DNA of 64,000 nt from JAISFI01 sp031553775 (GTDB lineage Bacteria; Bacteroidota; Bacteroidia; Bacteroidales; Azobacteroidaceae), in contig JAVBLA010000003.1 of assembly GCA_031553775.1 (NCBI GenBank), positions 1 to 64,000 of the forward strand, given 5' to 3'. Below the pieces are notes generated by a model. That model did no database searches, was not told the origin of the DNA, and was given only the letters and a program-made list of their open reading frames with translations. Each line of letters starts with the position of its first letter. Positions within the stretch are counted from its first letter, which is position 1. The position numbers and the translations under genes were made by a program. This document shows positions 1-9,577 of this stretch, piece after piece.

Positions 1-2
1 AT

Positions 3-356
3 GAACTGAGTGCTTTATACAATGTGGCGCACGGAGCAGGATTGGCAGTGATGTTCCCCGCCTGGGCCTCGTATGTAAAAGATGCCAACCTGGATATTTT
101 TGCCCGGTTTGCCGTTAAGGTTTGGAATGTTCCCGATTCGGGAAATAAACGGGAGATGGCATCCCGGGGGATTGCTGCTATGAAAATATTTTTTTCTTCT
201 ATCGGGTTGCCGGTTAGTTTTAAAGAATTGGGGGCTAAGGAAGAAGATATCGATACCTTAGTGCAATCTTTGGACCGGAATACCGGCGGTAGTTTCGGTG
301 CCTTGCAGAAATTAAATATGGATGATGCCCGTCGGATCTATGAGGGGGCGGTTTGA
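3..356 (+). CDS. iron-containing alcohol dehydrogenase, C-terminal part (5' end outside window)
   Basis: The reading frame is open from the first bases of the window (codons begin at base 3) and ends at a TGA at 354-356, so only about 117 C-terminal residues are present. The segment AHGAGLAVMFPAW near its start is characteristic of NAD(P)H-dependent butanol dehydrogenases of the iron-containing (type III) alcohol dehydrogenase family, where the His of this region helps bind the active-site metal. The remaining helices (ARFAVKVW, GIAAMKIFFSSIGLP) match the C-terminal helical domain of that family. Expected role: cytoplasmic reduction of aldehydes to alcohols during fermentation. The family is clear but the substrate cannot be told from this fragment. 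It converges on the giant surface-protein gene that starts 24 bases downstream on the other strand. Confidence 0.85.
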   Translation, partial: ELSALYNVAHGAGLAVMFPAWASYVKDANLDIFARFAVKVWNVPDSGNKREMASRGIAAMKIFFSSIGLPVSFKELGAKEEDIDTLVQSLDRNTGGSFGALQKLNMDDARRIYEGAV

Positions 357-380
357 TTGAATATTTCTCTCATAGGCCGT

Positions 381-3300
381 TTATTTAATCAATATTTTTT
401 CCGTCCGCATATATTTTTCCGTATGCACTCTGACGATCACTATTTTTTGTTTTTCCGGCAAAGGGAAAGAAATCTGAGACTGATTTAACTGATCCTTTTT
501 CATCAGGATTTGTCCCTGAATACCGGCTACCTCCACACTGCGGATAGGATCGTCTATCTGGCTGGCCGTATACAGCATTCCCAGGTCCGCATAGATTGAA
601 ATTCCGCTATCTGATATTTTCTTTTCCTGAATACCGGTTGTTTCGTTGGCAACGTACAGGTAGAAACGTCCATCGATATCTCCTGAAGTATTATTAAAAG
701 TATAGGTTTCTTTGGTAAGGTCGATTCTCTGTCCTGAAAAACGGTCTTCCAGATAAATAGGGTCGTCTATGGCTACCGGATTATTTAGTTTTAATGTCAG
801 TTCTCCTTTTTTTGTAGTCCGGATGGCTAGTGCGATAGGTTCGCCCAGGTCTCCGAGAGTCCGTATGAAGGTTGCGTGATTATCGGCTAAAGAATACAGT
901 ACAGCCGGTTCTTTATCCGTTTCGGAGAACATAGCCGGAACATCTTTGTCTTCTTTGAAACGATTACTGATTCCGGGACTGTATATTAACGTGATTCCGC
1001 TTTGCCGTTGCCCGTTCCGTTGAAGTTCCACATTAAAAACATCCGATATTCTGAAACTTCTTAAAGTGCTTCCTCCTCCGGTAACCGACATCTCCTGGGT
1101 GATAGAAAATTCCGATATCTGTGCAGACGGATCTGTTTTCTGTACAATAAAGGATTGCATAGGGGCAATCAGTTCGCTACCGGAAATCCAGCTGTTGGTG
1201 TTGATATCTCCGTTATTGGTACCTGTGAGAAAAGCATCGAAAGAGGTTCCGTTCCATAAATAATAGCGGTCGGGCATGATTCCGGGATTCAGGCCGGCAA
1301 ACTTCTTAAAATCGAGATGAGACATTAAAGGGTTACCTACCAGGATGGTGGTATATCCGCTTTGGTCGGTTACTCCGGTTAAAGTTAAATTTCCATCTCT
1401 GCCAGTAACAAGTTTTGTCGTTTCCGGATAAAGATCTTTATAGCCGGGATAATTTCCATGGCCATAAAAAAGACTTCCTATCATGTTCCCACTATTATCC
1501 GTGTACCTTTCCAAATTCCGGTCCCAGACATCCATGGGGTTGTAAGGCGCTTTCTTGTTGAAATATTCATATTCGGTTTCCGGGCGGGGAAAATAGAATG
1601 TTTGGTCACTCCCAGCACCGTCGATTCCGGTAAGGAAACCTATCCCGGCTTTCAACGGGACTTTGAGTGTGTTGAACGATTTGGACCATTGTCCGGCACC
1701 TGCGATAATATCGGGTTTCTGCGGATTGGTTGTTTGATATTGTTGCATATATACCACCGGATCGTGCCTTTTATAGTCTTCTTCTCCTTTGAGTATGCCC
1801 AACGGAGCCAGCCAGTAATCGCCGGAATACATGTTTTGCAGGGGAGCGGATAACATATACCAACGGTCGCGAACCACAGTCAGGTCAACTTTGGCGCTGT
1901 AATAAGTCAGATAGTTGGTTCTGGCAATTTCTCCTCCGAATTTGAAATAGACCTCGTGGCATTCGTTAGCAACATCTTGCAGTACCGGATAGTTATTGTT
2001 GAGCGCACCGGATTCGACGATAATATCCGTACATAATCCGGGCACGCCGTTATCCCAGTTTTTATAGTCATGCCAGTCGTTAGGATTTCCTTTTCCTGTC
2101 CATGTGCTTTCGGAAGGTGTAATGGTTACCTGGGTTTCTGAATTGACAAAACAGCCTCCGGAACGGTTTACTGTTAATTGTAAAATTACTTTTTGCCCAT
2201 ATGGAACTTCATCAGAGGTATAGATGGCATTGGATCCGTTTCCGATGGGTATTAAATTCCCATATTCGGGAGTATTCCAGTAATATGCATATCCTATTAT
2301 GCTTTCGGTTCCGACAAATACCCCGTCTTGGTCTCCCTGGCAAATAGCGGCTACAGGGGTGGTCGTATATTCAATGCTTTCCGGTTTATCTGACAGATCG
2401 GAACAGATATAAGGATTATCATTCCTTGACGCAACAAGCATCAGCCGGCAGATATTGTCTGATTCGACGGAAAAATTCAATACAAAGTTTTTTACATCTC
2501 CTTCATTGAAGCTTATTGTTTGAGATGTTCCGGAAATGGGAGTGTCTCCCGCCGAATAAATATCATTATCATCGTTATCCAGGTATAGTGATATAACTAC
2601 ATTGTTGATTGCAGAACCTGGTGTTCTGGTCAATGTGCCGGATACGGTTATCGATTCGCTCGTGTCCGACTCAAAACTTCCGGTAATCGAAACATGATCC
2701 AGTAATAAGTCTTCCTTGATCATCTGGAATTGTCCACCTTTTTTATCGAGTTCCACTGGGATGCTGCATGGTTCTTTATTCTCACAGCCTAAGTCAGTTG
2801 CCGCTAAGGTGGAAATGTATATGTCTTTAATCGAACAGTCCCAGTCGGTTGGTTGGGTAGGGTTCAATGTAATGCTGATGCTACCGTTCTGCGGAAGATA
2901 TGTCGGCTCTGCGATATTGGCAATCAGCCGGGTTCCGCTCTTCGTGAAGTATACCCGGTTCATGATATTCGGAAATTCCAGGTAACTGTCCGGATCCATT
3001 TCCATATTTTCCGGTATGTCTACATACACATAAATTTCATGCCATTTCATTTTGTCGGTATAATACAGGTCTGCGTTAATAATAACTTGTCCGTTATCTG
3101 CATTTGAACGGTATTGTATGGGTACAGGCACGGCACCGGATGCCTGAATATTCGTACCGTTGATTTTCATATTCAATATCCGTACTTCCGGTAAGGAAGA
3201 CAGGTCTCCATATATGCTGAATACGGGAGAAACCGAATGCTTGGATAATTGCGCTCCACAGGCACTGGTGCCATAAAAATCGGCAGCAATGACGCTTCCT

Positions 3301-6300
3301 GTTACAAATCCGCAATTTGCTTCCAGATTGAATTGAACGTTGATATGGGCATTGGGATTTGCATTTCCTGAGATGTAGCCTTCCAATATGCCGTCGACTG
3401 GTATGGTCAATATATTTCCGTTGATTGAAGCTATTCCGGAGATATCTGTATAATTTTTGGCTCCTTGTTGCCATTGTGGTGTATTTCCATCCCAAACCAT
3501 CCCATCGGGTATTGTTAGTTTTAGTCCCAGGTTGGTGATTTCCGACTCCATACTATTACTGAACATGGCTGTGAATGTATGTTTCGTGCAAAAATCGTAT
3601 TTACCATCCGGTTTGTCGGGAATAGGATTAGCCAGCCCGGTTGTGAATTCTGAAATGGACGGAGTGAGACTCAGTTGTTTAGTCACCGAGCGGCAAACTT
3701 TCGATGTTCCCATCGTATGAGAATAGGCATCCGAATTGAAATCAAATCCTACCCATGGGTTCGTTATTTTGATATCTCCCCTATAGGAACCGTAGCTAAC
3801 AATGAGGTTTACTTTGTTTTTACATTCTGCATAATTGGTTTTCAGGGTGTATATTTTATTGGTAGGAATTTCTGCGTTTCCCATATCGATCCAGTATTTA
3901 CCTTCGTCATATTTTGTAAGGTCGCCGACTTTTGTATTTCCATCCCAGAGTGAGAGATTCAGAAGTGTTCCGGCGGGAAATTCCACCGATAGCCAACTGT
4001 TTGGAAGGATTGGGTCCTGGTTGACACTAGTACTGCCCCAAATACTCTGGTTAATGATATTCAATGGCCAGGAAGCTTCATTTCCCATGGGATAGCTATC
4101 TGACTTTGAAGAAGATATGGTATACTTATAATCGGAAACAGTAAAATACCAGGACTTATCCAATGCATTTCCCGTCAATATCAGGTTTTTATTAACAACA
4201 GGCGCCTCAGAGGAGGGGTAGAAGTCTACATTGGCGGATACATCGACCGAGACTCCATATCTGTTCCCGGTCGTATTGTAGCTTATTAATTCTCCTGTTA
4301 TCATGATCAGCTGATAGGTGTTACTCCAGCCTTCTCCGTAGGCTTTGACGCCGGTAGGTGTAATAATGATAGTAGTGGAACAATCGTCGTAATGAATCGT
4401 ATAGTCGCTACCTTCTGTTAATTGTACAGTCTTTCCGGAAATTCGTTCCTGTAGTTGCATTTTGGAGACTTTTACGAGAGAATTCGCTACAATTGTATAT
4501 TGATTGATTTTATCGTTCGGCCGGAATTCATTAGGAAAAATTTCAGTGCCGTTGATAGCTACGGCAGGTATCAGGGCTATGGCATTGATGACTTTAGGAC
4601 CATTGGTATTGAATGTTTCTCCGAAGTTTGATTTTGCGTACAACCTATCCATTTTGTAGTCAGCCAGATAAAAATTGTTAGCCAGTTTGTTTTTTTCGGG
4701 ATCATAAGAACTATCATCGATATAGGCCTGCATGGAAAACTGTGGAATGATTCTGAGCGATGTCGGTAACGATTCTTCCACGGTTTGGGTATAAAATGTA
4801 ACATACAATACATCGCCTGGTTTCAGCGTTGGAATCGTGGAACTGAGATAAGGAGTTATTTTTAGTTTCAGGGAGTGAGTGGGGATCCCGTCATTTATAT
4901 AGAAATCTTTGAAAAAATCCTGAGCATTGACTTGTATTGGCTGGTTGCTGTTATAGGTCAGCGTAGCGCTGAGATTATTGAAATAATAGTTTGCCGCATT
5001 GTCGGCACCTTCATAACTGACTACAGCCCATAAATCTTTATTTCCGGGATCAAATCCTTCGGATATGGTGATTTTCCCGGTCATTTGGATGTTGTCGTAA
5101 GGACCTGCGACATCTCTTCTCACTTTGAATGTTCCGGCATTCACCTCGGTTTCGGTAATCCGGTGAGACATACTTTCGTCGCTCCATCCGAAGGTAGTGC
5201 GTTCTGCTTTGAAAGACTCCAATGTCATATTTTGATAGGTTTCTATCTGTTGGTAATTGACCGGCATTATTCCGCATCCGTAGGGAACAGGGTCATTTCC
5301 CGGTATGGTAAACGTATGCCGGAATATGGCCTCTTTATTGGTTGCTTTTTCGGAAGTAGCGCTCATTTTGATCTCATAGACAATACTTGTTCCTGTAACA
5401 GCCCGGGGCAATTTGACTTTCAGTTTTTTTCCGGAATTTGTTCCATCCATGATTGTGATATTGGATTTGTCGATACTTTCTACGGCATATCCCGGATTCT
5501 TAAATTTCAGGTAGTGGTTTGTATTGTTCTTATCGAAAATAAAACCATCCGGTATCGTAATATAGCCATAGTATTCAAAATCGGGATGATTGAAAGCCCA
5601 TCCTGTGGAGTAATTTTCCGTAGTGGTGAGGGTGAGGACGGCAAGATCGCCTGCTTTTACATTTTCCGGGGCCAATGAGATGGAAAAAGTGTTTTTTAAA
5701 GAATCTACATCCATTGGAAAACGAATCCTTCCGGTGAAAGCAAGGGTTGAATTGGTTTCTCCGACACCCCTGGAGAATGTGTTTTTCTTTCCGCAAACAT
5801 CGGTGTAGGTGAAATTTCCATAACGATAAGTTTCATACAGAGCAAAATCATTACAATCCGTCAGGCTTTGTTTGCTGAAATTAACATTCCATTCCACAGC
5901 CAGGTACACATCTTTTCCGGGAGGGAGGTCGTCGTAAATACCATCCCCGTTCAAATCTGCCAGTCCATTATATGCAGAGATCAGGTCGATATTACTGCTA
6001 TTTACATTTTCAAAGCTGGTTTCCCATCTGTGGTATCCGGTGCCGTCTATTATATCTTTAAGTACGATGGCGGGAGCATTGCCTATTTTATTTTGAGCAT
6101 TATCTGTGAAATAAGCTGTCCGGTATTCATATTGGTCATTCCCATATGTGTATTTTCCCCTTTCATTGTATACAATAACAGATACCTTGTACATCAGGTT
6201 TCCGATATTATTATCCAGATTCGATAGTTTGAAATACACAACACCGTTTTCGTTGCTGCTTGTTGGATAAGTTATTTTCAGGCATTGGGCATCCGGGGAA

Positions 6301-7586
6301 TATCCGGGCACTTCTGCCTGTTTGGTAATGGTCACGCTTGTCCCTTCAGCAGCCTGACACCAGTTAGTTGATTGGGTGCCTTGGCTGGCATCATAAATTT
6401 TATTTCCGTAAACCATTGTATAGATCTCTTTTCCCAGGCTGGTACAAGTTGTATAAATCATTGTTTCTCTGATTTTCAATATTTTCCCGAATTCCAGTTT
6501 GCCGGTAGGATATGCTTTTCGTATGACAGATTCATCCAGGATGTAAGAATAACCAACTCCTCCTGATTTTACAAAGTTAATAGCAGATAAATCTAAAGAT
6601 TCCCAGGTATTATCAGATGTATAGATCTCTATTTTTTGAAACTTTACCCCTTCCCTGTTGGCATTGGTAGTATATTCAATACCCATTTTCAGGTTTTGTA
6701 CATAAGCTCCGTTAGTTCTCTGTTCGATTTCCCATTCCTGCACGTGTTCTACGCCGGGCATAATAATATTATTGGAAGGAGAGGAGGCAAATTGTAGCAA
6801 GGGTATTTTGAAGTTTGTTATGGCATTGATAGTCACCGAACTCACGGTATTTACTCCGGATAAATCGGTTCCCGTGAGCTTGAATGTTACCTGTTCGTTG
6901 CTGAGGTTCCCTGCGGATGCGGTATTTGTTAGTTTGATCCTGACTTCCGATGTTCCGGGAGCGATAGACGAAATACTGAAAGTGGGAGTTAAGTTACTAC
7001 TTCCCGTACGGGTAGCACCCACAGCAGTTTTAGCAGCTCTCAGAAATGATGATAAAGTAACCGTCAGCGTGTTGTTCGAGAATGTTGTTGAGGTATTGTT
7101 GTTAACAGTAACAATGTATTCGTTTTCTGCCCATTTAACAAACGGATCGGGATTCGTTATGGAGATGCTTACATTTTGAGCTTGCAGACTGAGAGAAAAT
7201 ATCAGCAGTGTGCCCATAACAAATAATTGTTTTTTGAAAGAAAAGAATCGCTTGTTCATTTTTTTTCGGATAAGAAACAGAAAATAGAATAAGGACAGAG
7301 AAAATATCATAAGCCATCCGTCGGATACGGGAGCCATTTGACCCAAACCATCGGAATCATCGTCAATTCCACCTAATCTCAGAATTGTTTCCTGAGAACT
7401 ATCCGGAAATGGATTCAAAAGACTCTGTTTGGAAGGAAGCATTTCGTTTTGATATATTCCGGGAGATACTATACTGAAAGAATACGTATTCTTGCCGGAA
7501 TCAAGAGGTTTATTTTCGTATAAAAGAATTTGCCTGTTGTAGGAATCGGAACTTTGGCAGGGTGTTCTTCCTATCTTATTATCCAT
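381..7586 (-). CDS. giant T9SS-sorted surface protein, with an in-frame N-terminal membrane module
   Basis: This is a 2401-codon frame. Residues 110-137 (MNKRFFSFKKQL... ending SLSLQAQ) are a typical signal peptide, so the exported protein probably begins at base 7259. The 109 residues before it form a separate module: a polar stretch, Gly/Asp-rich GGIDDDSDGLG, then APVSDGW, a hydrophobic segment and RKK, a pattern I associate with small proteins encoded ahead of large Bacteroidales surface proteins. There is no stop between the two. The body is beta-rich, Asn/Thr/Ser-rich and repetitive in texture, consistent with stacked Ig-like or adhesin-type domains, with a segment containing WHDYKNWDNGVPG late in the protein. 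The last ~75 residues (GISIYADLG..., VEVAGIQGQIL, VRVHTEKYMRTEKILIK) resemble a type A T9SS sorting domain, though without the usual YPNP. The inferred location is the cell surface; the ligand is unknown. Confidence 0.8.
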   Translation of the reverse strand: MDNKIGRTPCQSSDSYNRQILLYENKPLDSGKNTYSFSIVSPGIYQNEMLPSKQSLLNPFPDSSQETILRLGGIDDDSDGLGQMAPVSDGWLMIFSLSLFYFLFLIRKKMNKRFFSFKKQLFVMGTLLIFSLSLQAQNVSISITNPDPFVKWAENEYIVTVNNNTSTTFSNNTLTVTLSSFLRAAKTAVGATRTGSSNLTPTFSISSIAPGTSEVRIKLTNTASAGNLSNEQVTFKLTGTDLSGVNTVSSVTINAITNFKIPLLQFASSPSNNIIMPGVEHVQEWEIEQRTNGAYVQNLKMGIEYTTNANREGVKFQKIEIYTSDNTWESLDLSAINFVKSGGVGYSYILDESVIRKAYPTGKLEFGKILKIRETMIYTTCTSLGKEIYTMVYGNKIYDASQGTQSTNWCQAAEGTSVTITKQAEVPGYSPDAQCLKITYPTSSNENGVVYFKLSNLDNNIGNLMYKVSVIVYNERGKYTYGNDQYEYRTAYFTDNAQNKIGNAPAIVLKDIIDGTGYHRWETSFENVNSSNIDLISAYNGLADLNGDGIYDDLPPGKDVYLAVEWNVNFSKQSLTDCNDFALYETYRYGNFTYTDVCGKKNTFSRGVGETNSTLAFTGRIRFPMDVDSLKNTFSISLAPENVKAGDLAVLTLTTTENYSTGWAFNHPDFEYYGYITIPDGFIFDKNNTNHYLKFKNPGYAVESIDKSNITIMDGTNSGKKLKVKLPRAVTGTSIVYEIKMSATSEKATNKEAIFRHTFTIPGNDPVPYGCGIMPVNYQQIETYQNMTLESFKAERTTFGWSDESMSHRITETEVNAGTFKVRRDVAGPYDNIQMTGKITISEGFDPGNKDLWAVVSYEGADNAANYYFNNLSATLTYNSNQPIQVNAQDFFKDFYINDGIPTHSLKLKITPYLSSTIPTLKPGDVLYVTFYTQTVEESLPTSLRIIPQFSMQAYIDDSSYDPEKNKLANNFYLADYKMDRLYAKSNFGETFNTNGPKVINAIALIPAVAINGTEIFPNEFRPNDKINQYTIVANSLVKVSKMQLQERISGKTVQLTEGSDYTIHYDDCSTTIIITPTGVKAYGEGWSNTYQLIMITGELISYNTTGNRYGVSVDVSANVDFYPSSEAPVVNKNLILTGNALDKSWYFTVSDYKYTISSSKSDSYPMGNEASWPLNIINQSIWGSTSVNQDPILPNSWLSVEFPAGTLLNLSLWDGNTKVGDLTKYDEGKYWIDMGNAEIPTNKIYTLKTNYAECKNKVNLIVSYGSYRGDIKITNPWVGFDFNSDAYSHTMGTSKVCRSVTKQLSLTPSISEFTTGLANPIPDKPDGKYDFCTKHTFTAMFSNSMESEITNLGLKLTIPDGMVWDGNTPQWQQGAKNYTDISGIASINGNILTIPVDGILEGYISGNANPNAHINVQFNLEANCGFVTGSVIAADFYGTSACGAQLSKHSVSPVFSIYGDLSSLPEVRILNMKINGTNIQASGAVPVPIQYRSNADNGQVIINADLYYTDKMKWHEIYVYVDIPENMEMDPDSYLEFPNIMNRVYFTKSGTRLIANIAEPTYLPQNGSISITLNPTQPTDWDCSIKDIYISTLAATDLGCENKEPCSIPVELDKKGGQFQMIKEDLLLDHVSITGSFESDTSESITVSGTLTRTPGSAINNVVISLYLDNDDNDIYSAGDTPISGTSQTISFNEGDVKNFVLNFSVESDNICRLMLVASRNDNPYICSDLSDKPESIEYTTTPVAAICQGDQDGVFVGTESIIGYAYYWNTPEYGNLIPIGNGSNAIYTSDEVPYGQKVILQLTVNRSGGCFVNSETQVTITPSESTWTGKGNPNDWHDYKNWDNGVPGLCTDIIVESGALNNNYPVLQDVANECHEVYFKFGGEIARTNYLTYYSAKVDLTVVRDRWYMLSAPLQNMYSGDYWLAPLGILKGEEDYKRHDPVVYMQQYQTTNPQKPDIIAGAGQWSKSFNTLKVPLKAGIGFLTGIDGAGSDQTFYFPRPETEYEYFNKKAPYNPMDVWDRNLERYTDNSGNMIGSLFYGHGNYPGYKDLYPETTKLVTGRDGNLTLTGVTDQSGYTTILVGNPLMSHLDFKKFAGLNPGIMPDRYYLWNGTSFDAFLTGTNNGDINTNSWISGSELIAPMQSFIVQKTDPSAQISEFSITQEMSVTGGGSTLRSFRISDVFNVELQRNGQRQSGITLIYSPGISNRFKEDKDVPAMFSETDKEPAVLYSLADNHATFIRTLGDLGEPIALAIRTTKKGELTLKLNNPVAIDDPIYLEDRFSGQRIDLTKETYTFNNTSGDIDGRFYLYVANETTGIQEKKISDSGISIYADLGMLYTASQIDDPIRSVEVAGIQGQILMKKDQLNQSQISFPLPEKQKIVIVRVHTEKYMRTEKILIK

Positions 7587-7620
7587 ATATTGCCATCATT
7601 AATTATAATTTCCCTTGTAT

Positions 7621-7872
7621 TTAGGATATTGAATGCCTAAATATACGTGTATTGTATACACAAAAATTGTGCCAATTATTCAAAACAGCTTTCATTATTG
7701 AAATATTTATTTGAAATTTTAAGTGAGGATCTTTAGTAAATGAAATACAGGGGTAGAGGTATGAATTATTGATAAAATCTGAACCTTGATATCTTATTTC
7801 TCTTTTGCAGGAGGAAAATATTGATACTGCACATAAGCATAGGAATAATAATTTTCCGCATTTTTTCAACAT
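7621..7872 (-). CDS. small putative lipoprotein or lipoprotein gene remnant
   Basis: An 83-codon frame beginning MLKKCGKLLFLCLCAVSIFSSC, a convincing lipoprotein signal peptide with a lipobox ending in Cys22. The 61 residues after the Cys match nothing I recognise and have no clear domain. The gene may be a short lipoprotein, or the 5' end of a longer lipoprotein gene whose remainder has decayed. It lies 34 bases upstream of the giant surface-protein frame on the same strand, so the two could be co-transcribed. I see no good promoter box in the 170 bases above it. Only the signal peptide is firm. Confidence 0.4.
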   Translation of the reverse strand: MLKKCGKLLFLCLCAVSIFSSCKREIRYQGSDFINNSYLYPCISFTKDPHLKFQINISIMKAVLNNWHNFCVYNTRIFRHSIS

Positions 7873-8042
7873 CAGGTTCTTCTGAAATACCTTGTTTTTT
7901 GAATACTTACTGATTCCTATAACCTTGTTTGTTTTTTTTTGAATTGTTCCATGGTATTGTATTTTTATTAAAGATGTTATTATTTATACGGATTTCCGGC
8001 AAGTCTTTGGGTTATACTGTTTTGGTGATTCAATGTTCCATG

Positions 8043-9260
8043 TTATTTTTCAGAGATCTCCCAGAAATAGTCTGGATTATGAGTAATTACACTTCCTTTC
8101 AAATACCGGTTTTCTTCATTGTAATCAACAGGTATTAACGAAATATATAACAGGTCACCAGCTCTGTCCCTATACCTGCTTTCTGTATTAAACCGGCTGA
8201 TATTCGTACATTGAAGACAATACAAATTCTTGGCCATGTAATAATCCAGATACCAATCTTTTTTTCTGTTTGTTTCTTTATTCAATGCGAGTGGCTTATC
8301 GTTTTTTAGTCGTTCTCTTACTTCGCTAATACTTAGTAGGTTATTGTTCTCATCAGTTACATATATGCCATGTGAAGGGTCCATCCAAAGCCATTTTTTC
8401 AAGGTTTCAGAATAAACAGAAGTAATAACGTGGCAATCAGGATCATTTTGGTCTTTGGGCATACAGGTTACATAGCGGGATTTGAATCCCATGGCAAGAT
8501 ACATTTCATTCAATGTCATGGCTTTGTGTCTGCAATTTATTCCCTTTCCGGTTGCTTTGTGATAATTGTAAAAGTCAATAGCATCAAATTCGCATAATGC
8601 CCAATTTGAACCGTCATATTTGATACTTTTAGTTACAAAAAGCAATAGGTTTATGATTTTTGTGATTTCATCACCATTGCCTGCAATAGAATCAAGGTTA
8701 AAATATTTTTTAACCTCTTTCAGATTCTCATTGTTGTCAGATTGATAGATAAATTCAGGCAATGAATCTGTGTTTTCCTGTTTATAGTTACCTGAACTTT
8801 GAAGGATAAAAAGTTTGTCGGATTGTTTCATTTTATCCATTAAGGCAATAAAATTCTTTTCTTTGCGAATATTATTCAGATCACGGTCTACTTTCACATG
8901 CTGATATTCTGAATAACCAAGTTCAATTGCTTTTTCAAAGGCACTTATTGCTTGTTCCTTTTGATTAAGCAGAGAGTAAGAACATGCTAAATTATAGTAT
9001 GCGCTTGCTTTGAAACTATTAATTGATGGTTGGTAGTCGGCAATTTCTGCATCTGATAATTCAACTTTTTCTGTTAAAGCAATCTCTTCCTTGAGAAGTA
9101 ATATGGTTTGTTTGAAATTTTTTTCTTTGTAACTTTTGCGATATTTGTTTTGTAATTCTTGAAGCTGGGTATATAACTCGTTAAAAGCCGGCGAATCCGT
9201 TTGTCCGAATGCTGTTAATGAGATAAATAATACTGTGTAAAAAAGGAATAGTTTCTTCAT
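8043..9260 (-). CDS. secreted TPR plus transglutaminase-like protein
   Basis: A 405-residue protein with signal peptide MKKLFLFYTVLFISLTAFGQ, so probably periplasmic. Residues ~25-150 are helical with a TPR-like unit (YYNLACSYSLLNQKEQAISAFEKAIELGY). Residues ~195-300 form a transglutaminase-like (papain-fold) domain with the expected triad order: Cys243 in GINCRHKA, His277 in DCHVITSVY and Asp294 in WLWMDPSHG. The spacing and context match the bacterial transglutaminase-like superfamily, whose members are usually proteases or of unknown activity. The C-terminal ~100 residues are unassigned. It is the last gene of an apparent leftward run of five envelope genes, 15 bases after a small membrane protein gene. 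Its sequence is AT-rich compared with most of the window. The substrate is unknown. Confidence 0.75.
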   Translation of the reverse strand: MKKLFLFYTVLFISLTAFGQTDSPAFNELYTQLQELQNKYRKSYKEKNFKQTILLLKEEIALTEKVELSDAEIADYQPSINSFKASAYYNLACSYSLLNQKEQAISAFEKAIELGYSEYQHVKVDRDLNNIRKEKNFIALMDKMKQSDKLFILQSSGNYKQENTDSLPEFIYQSDNNENLKEVKKYFNLDSIAGNGDEITKIINLLLFVTKSIKYDGSNWALCEFDAIDFYNYHKATGKGINCRHKAMTLNEMYLAMGFKSRYVTCMPKDQNDPDCHVITSVYSETLKKWLWMDPSHGIYVTDENNNLLSISEVRERLKNDKPLALNKETNRKKDWYLDYYMAKNLYCLQCTNISRFNTESRYRDRAGDLLYISLIPVDYNEENRYLKGSVITHNPDYFWEISEK

Positions 9261-9275
9261 ATTTGTTTTTATTTT

Positions 9276-9467
9276 TTATTTGCTCCTAATTCGGTTACTG
9301 TTATTCTGTTTTATAAAGTTGTATGCAATAGCTAAAATGACGGCGACAATTATTAAGCCAAGTAAAACAAGAGTCCAGAAAACTGAAAAAGGAGGATGAA
9401 TATGTCCCCAATAATTACTTGCCAGAAGTAATGCAAATCCTACTATTACTATTAGAAGATTTTTCAT
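9276..9467 (-). CDS. small two-helix membrane protein
   Basis: A 63-residue protein with two hydrophobic segments, LLIVIVGFALLLASNYW and FWTLVLLGLIIVAVILAIAY, separated by a short loop (GHIHPPFS), and a basic C-terminus (NNSNRIRSK). No family recognised. It lies 15 bases upstream of the transglutaminase-like gene and 110 bases downstream of the signal-peptidase-like gene, all on the same strand, which suggests one transcript. The composition and the clear two-helix layout argue that this short frame is genuine. Confidence 0.55.
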   Translation of the reverse strand: MKNLLIVIVGFALLLASNYWGHIHPPFSVFWTLVLLGLIIVAVILAIAYNFIKQNNSNRIRSK

Positions 9468-9577
9468 CTTTTAAGATCATTTTGTCTGCTTATATCAGTA
9501 AAAAGTTTTGATTATCAATGAAATTCCTATCTATTTTTTATAGAGGATGATTTCTATATCAGATTTTTCTCATGTAC

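Noticed and set aside
353..395. Imperfect inverted repeat between the alcohol dehydrogenase end and the surface-protein end
   Set aside because: The arms (TTGATTGAATA / TATTTAATCAA) are AT-rich with a long loop and lack a clear terminator shape.
1066..7179. Many open frames of 60-200 codons on the plus strand across the giant surface-protein gene
   Set aside because: They lie antisense to a continuous long coding frame and show no recognisable domain or plausible gene context.
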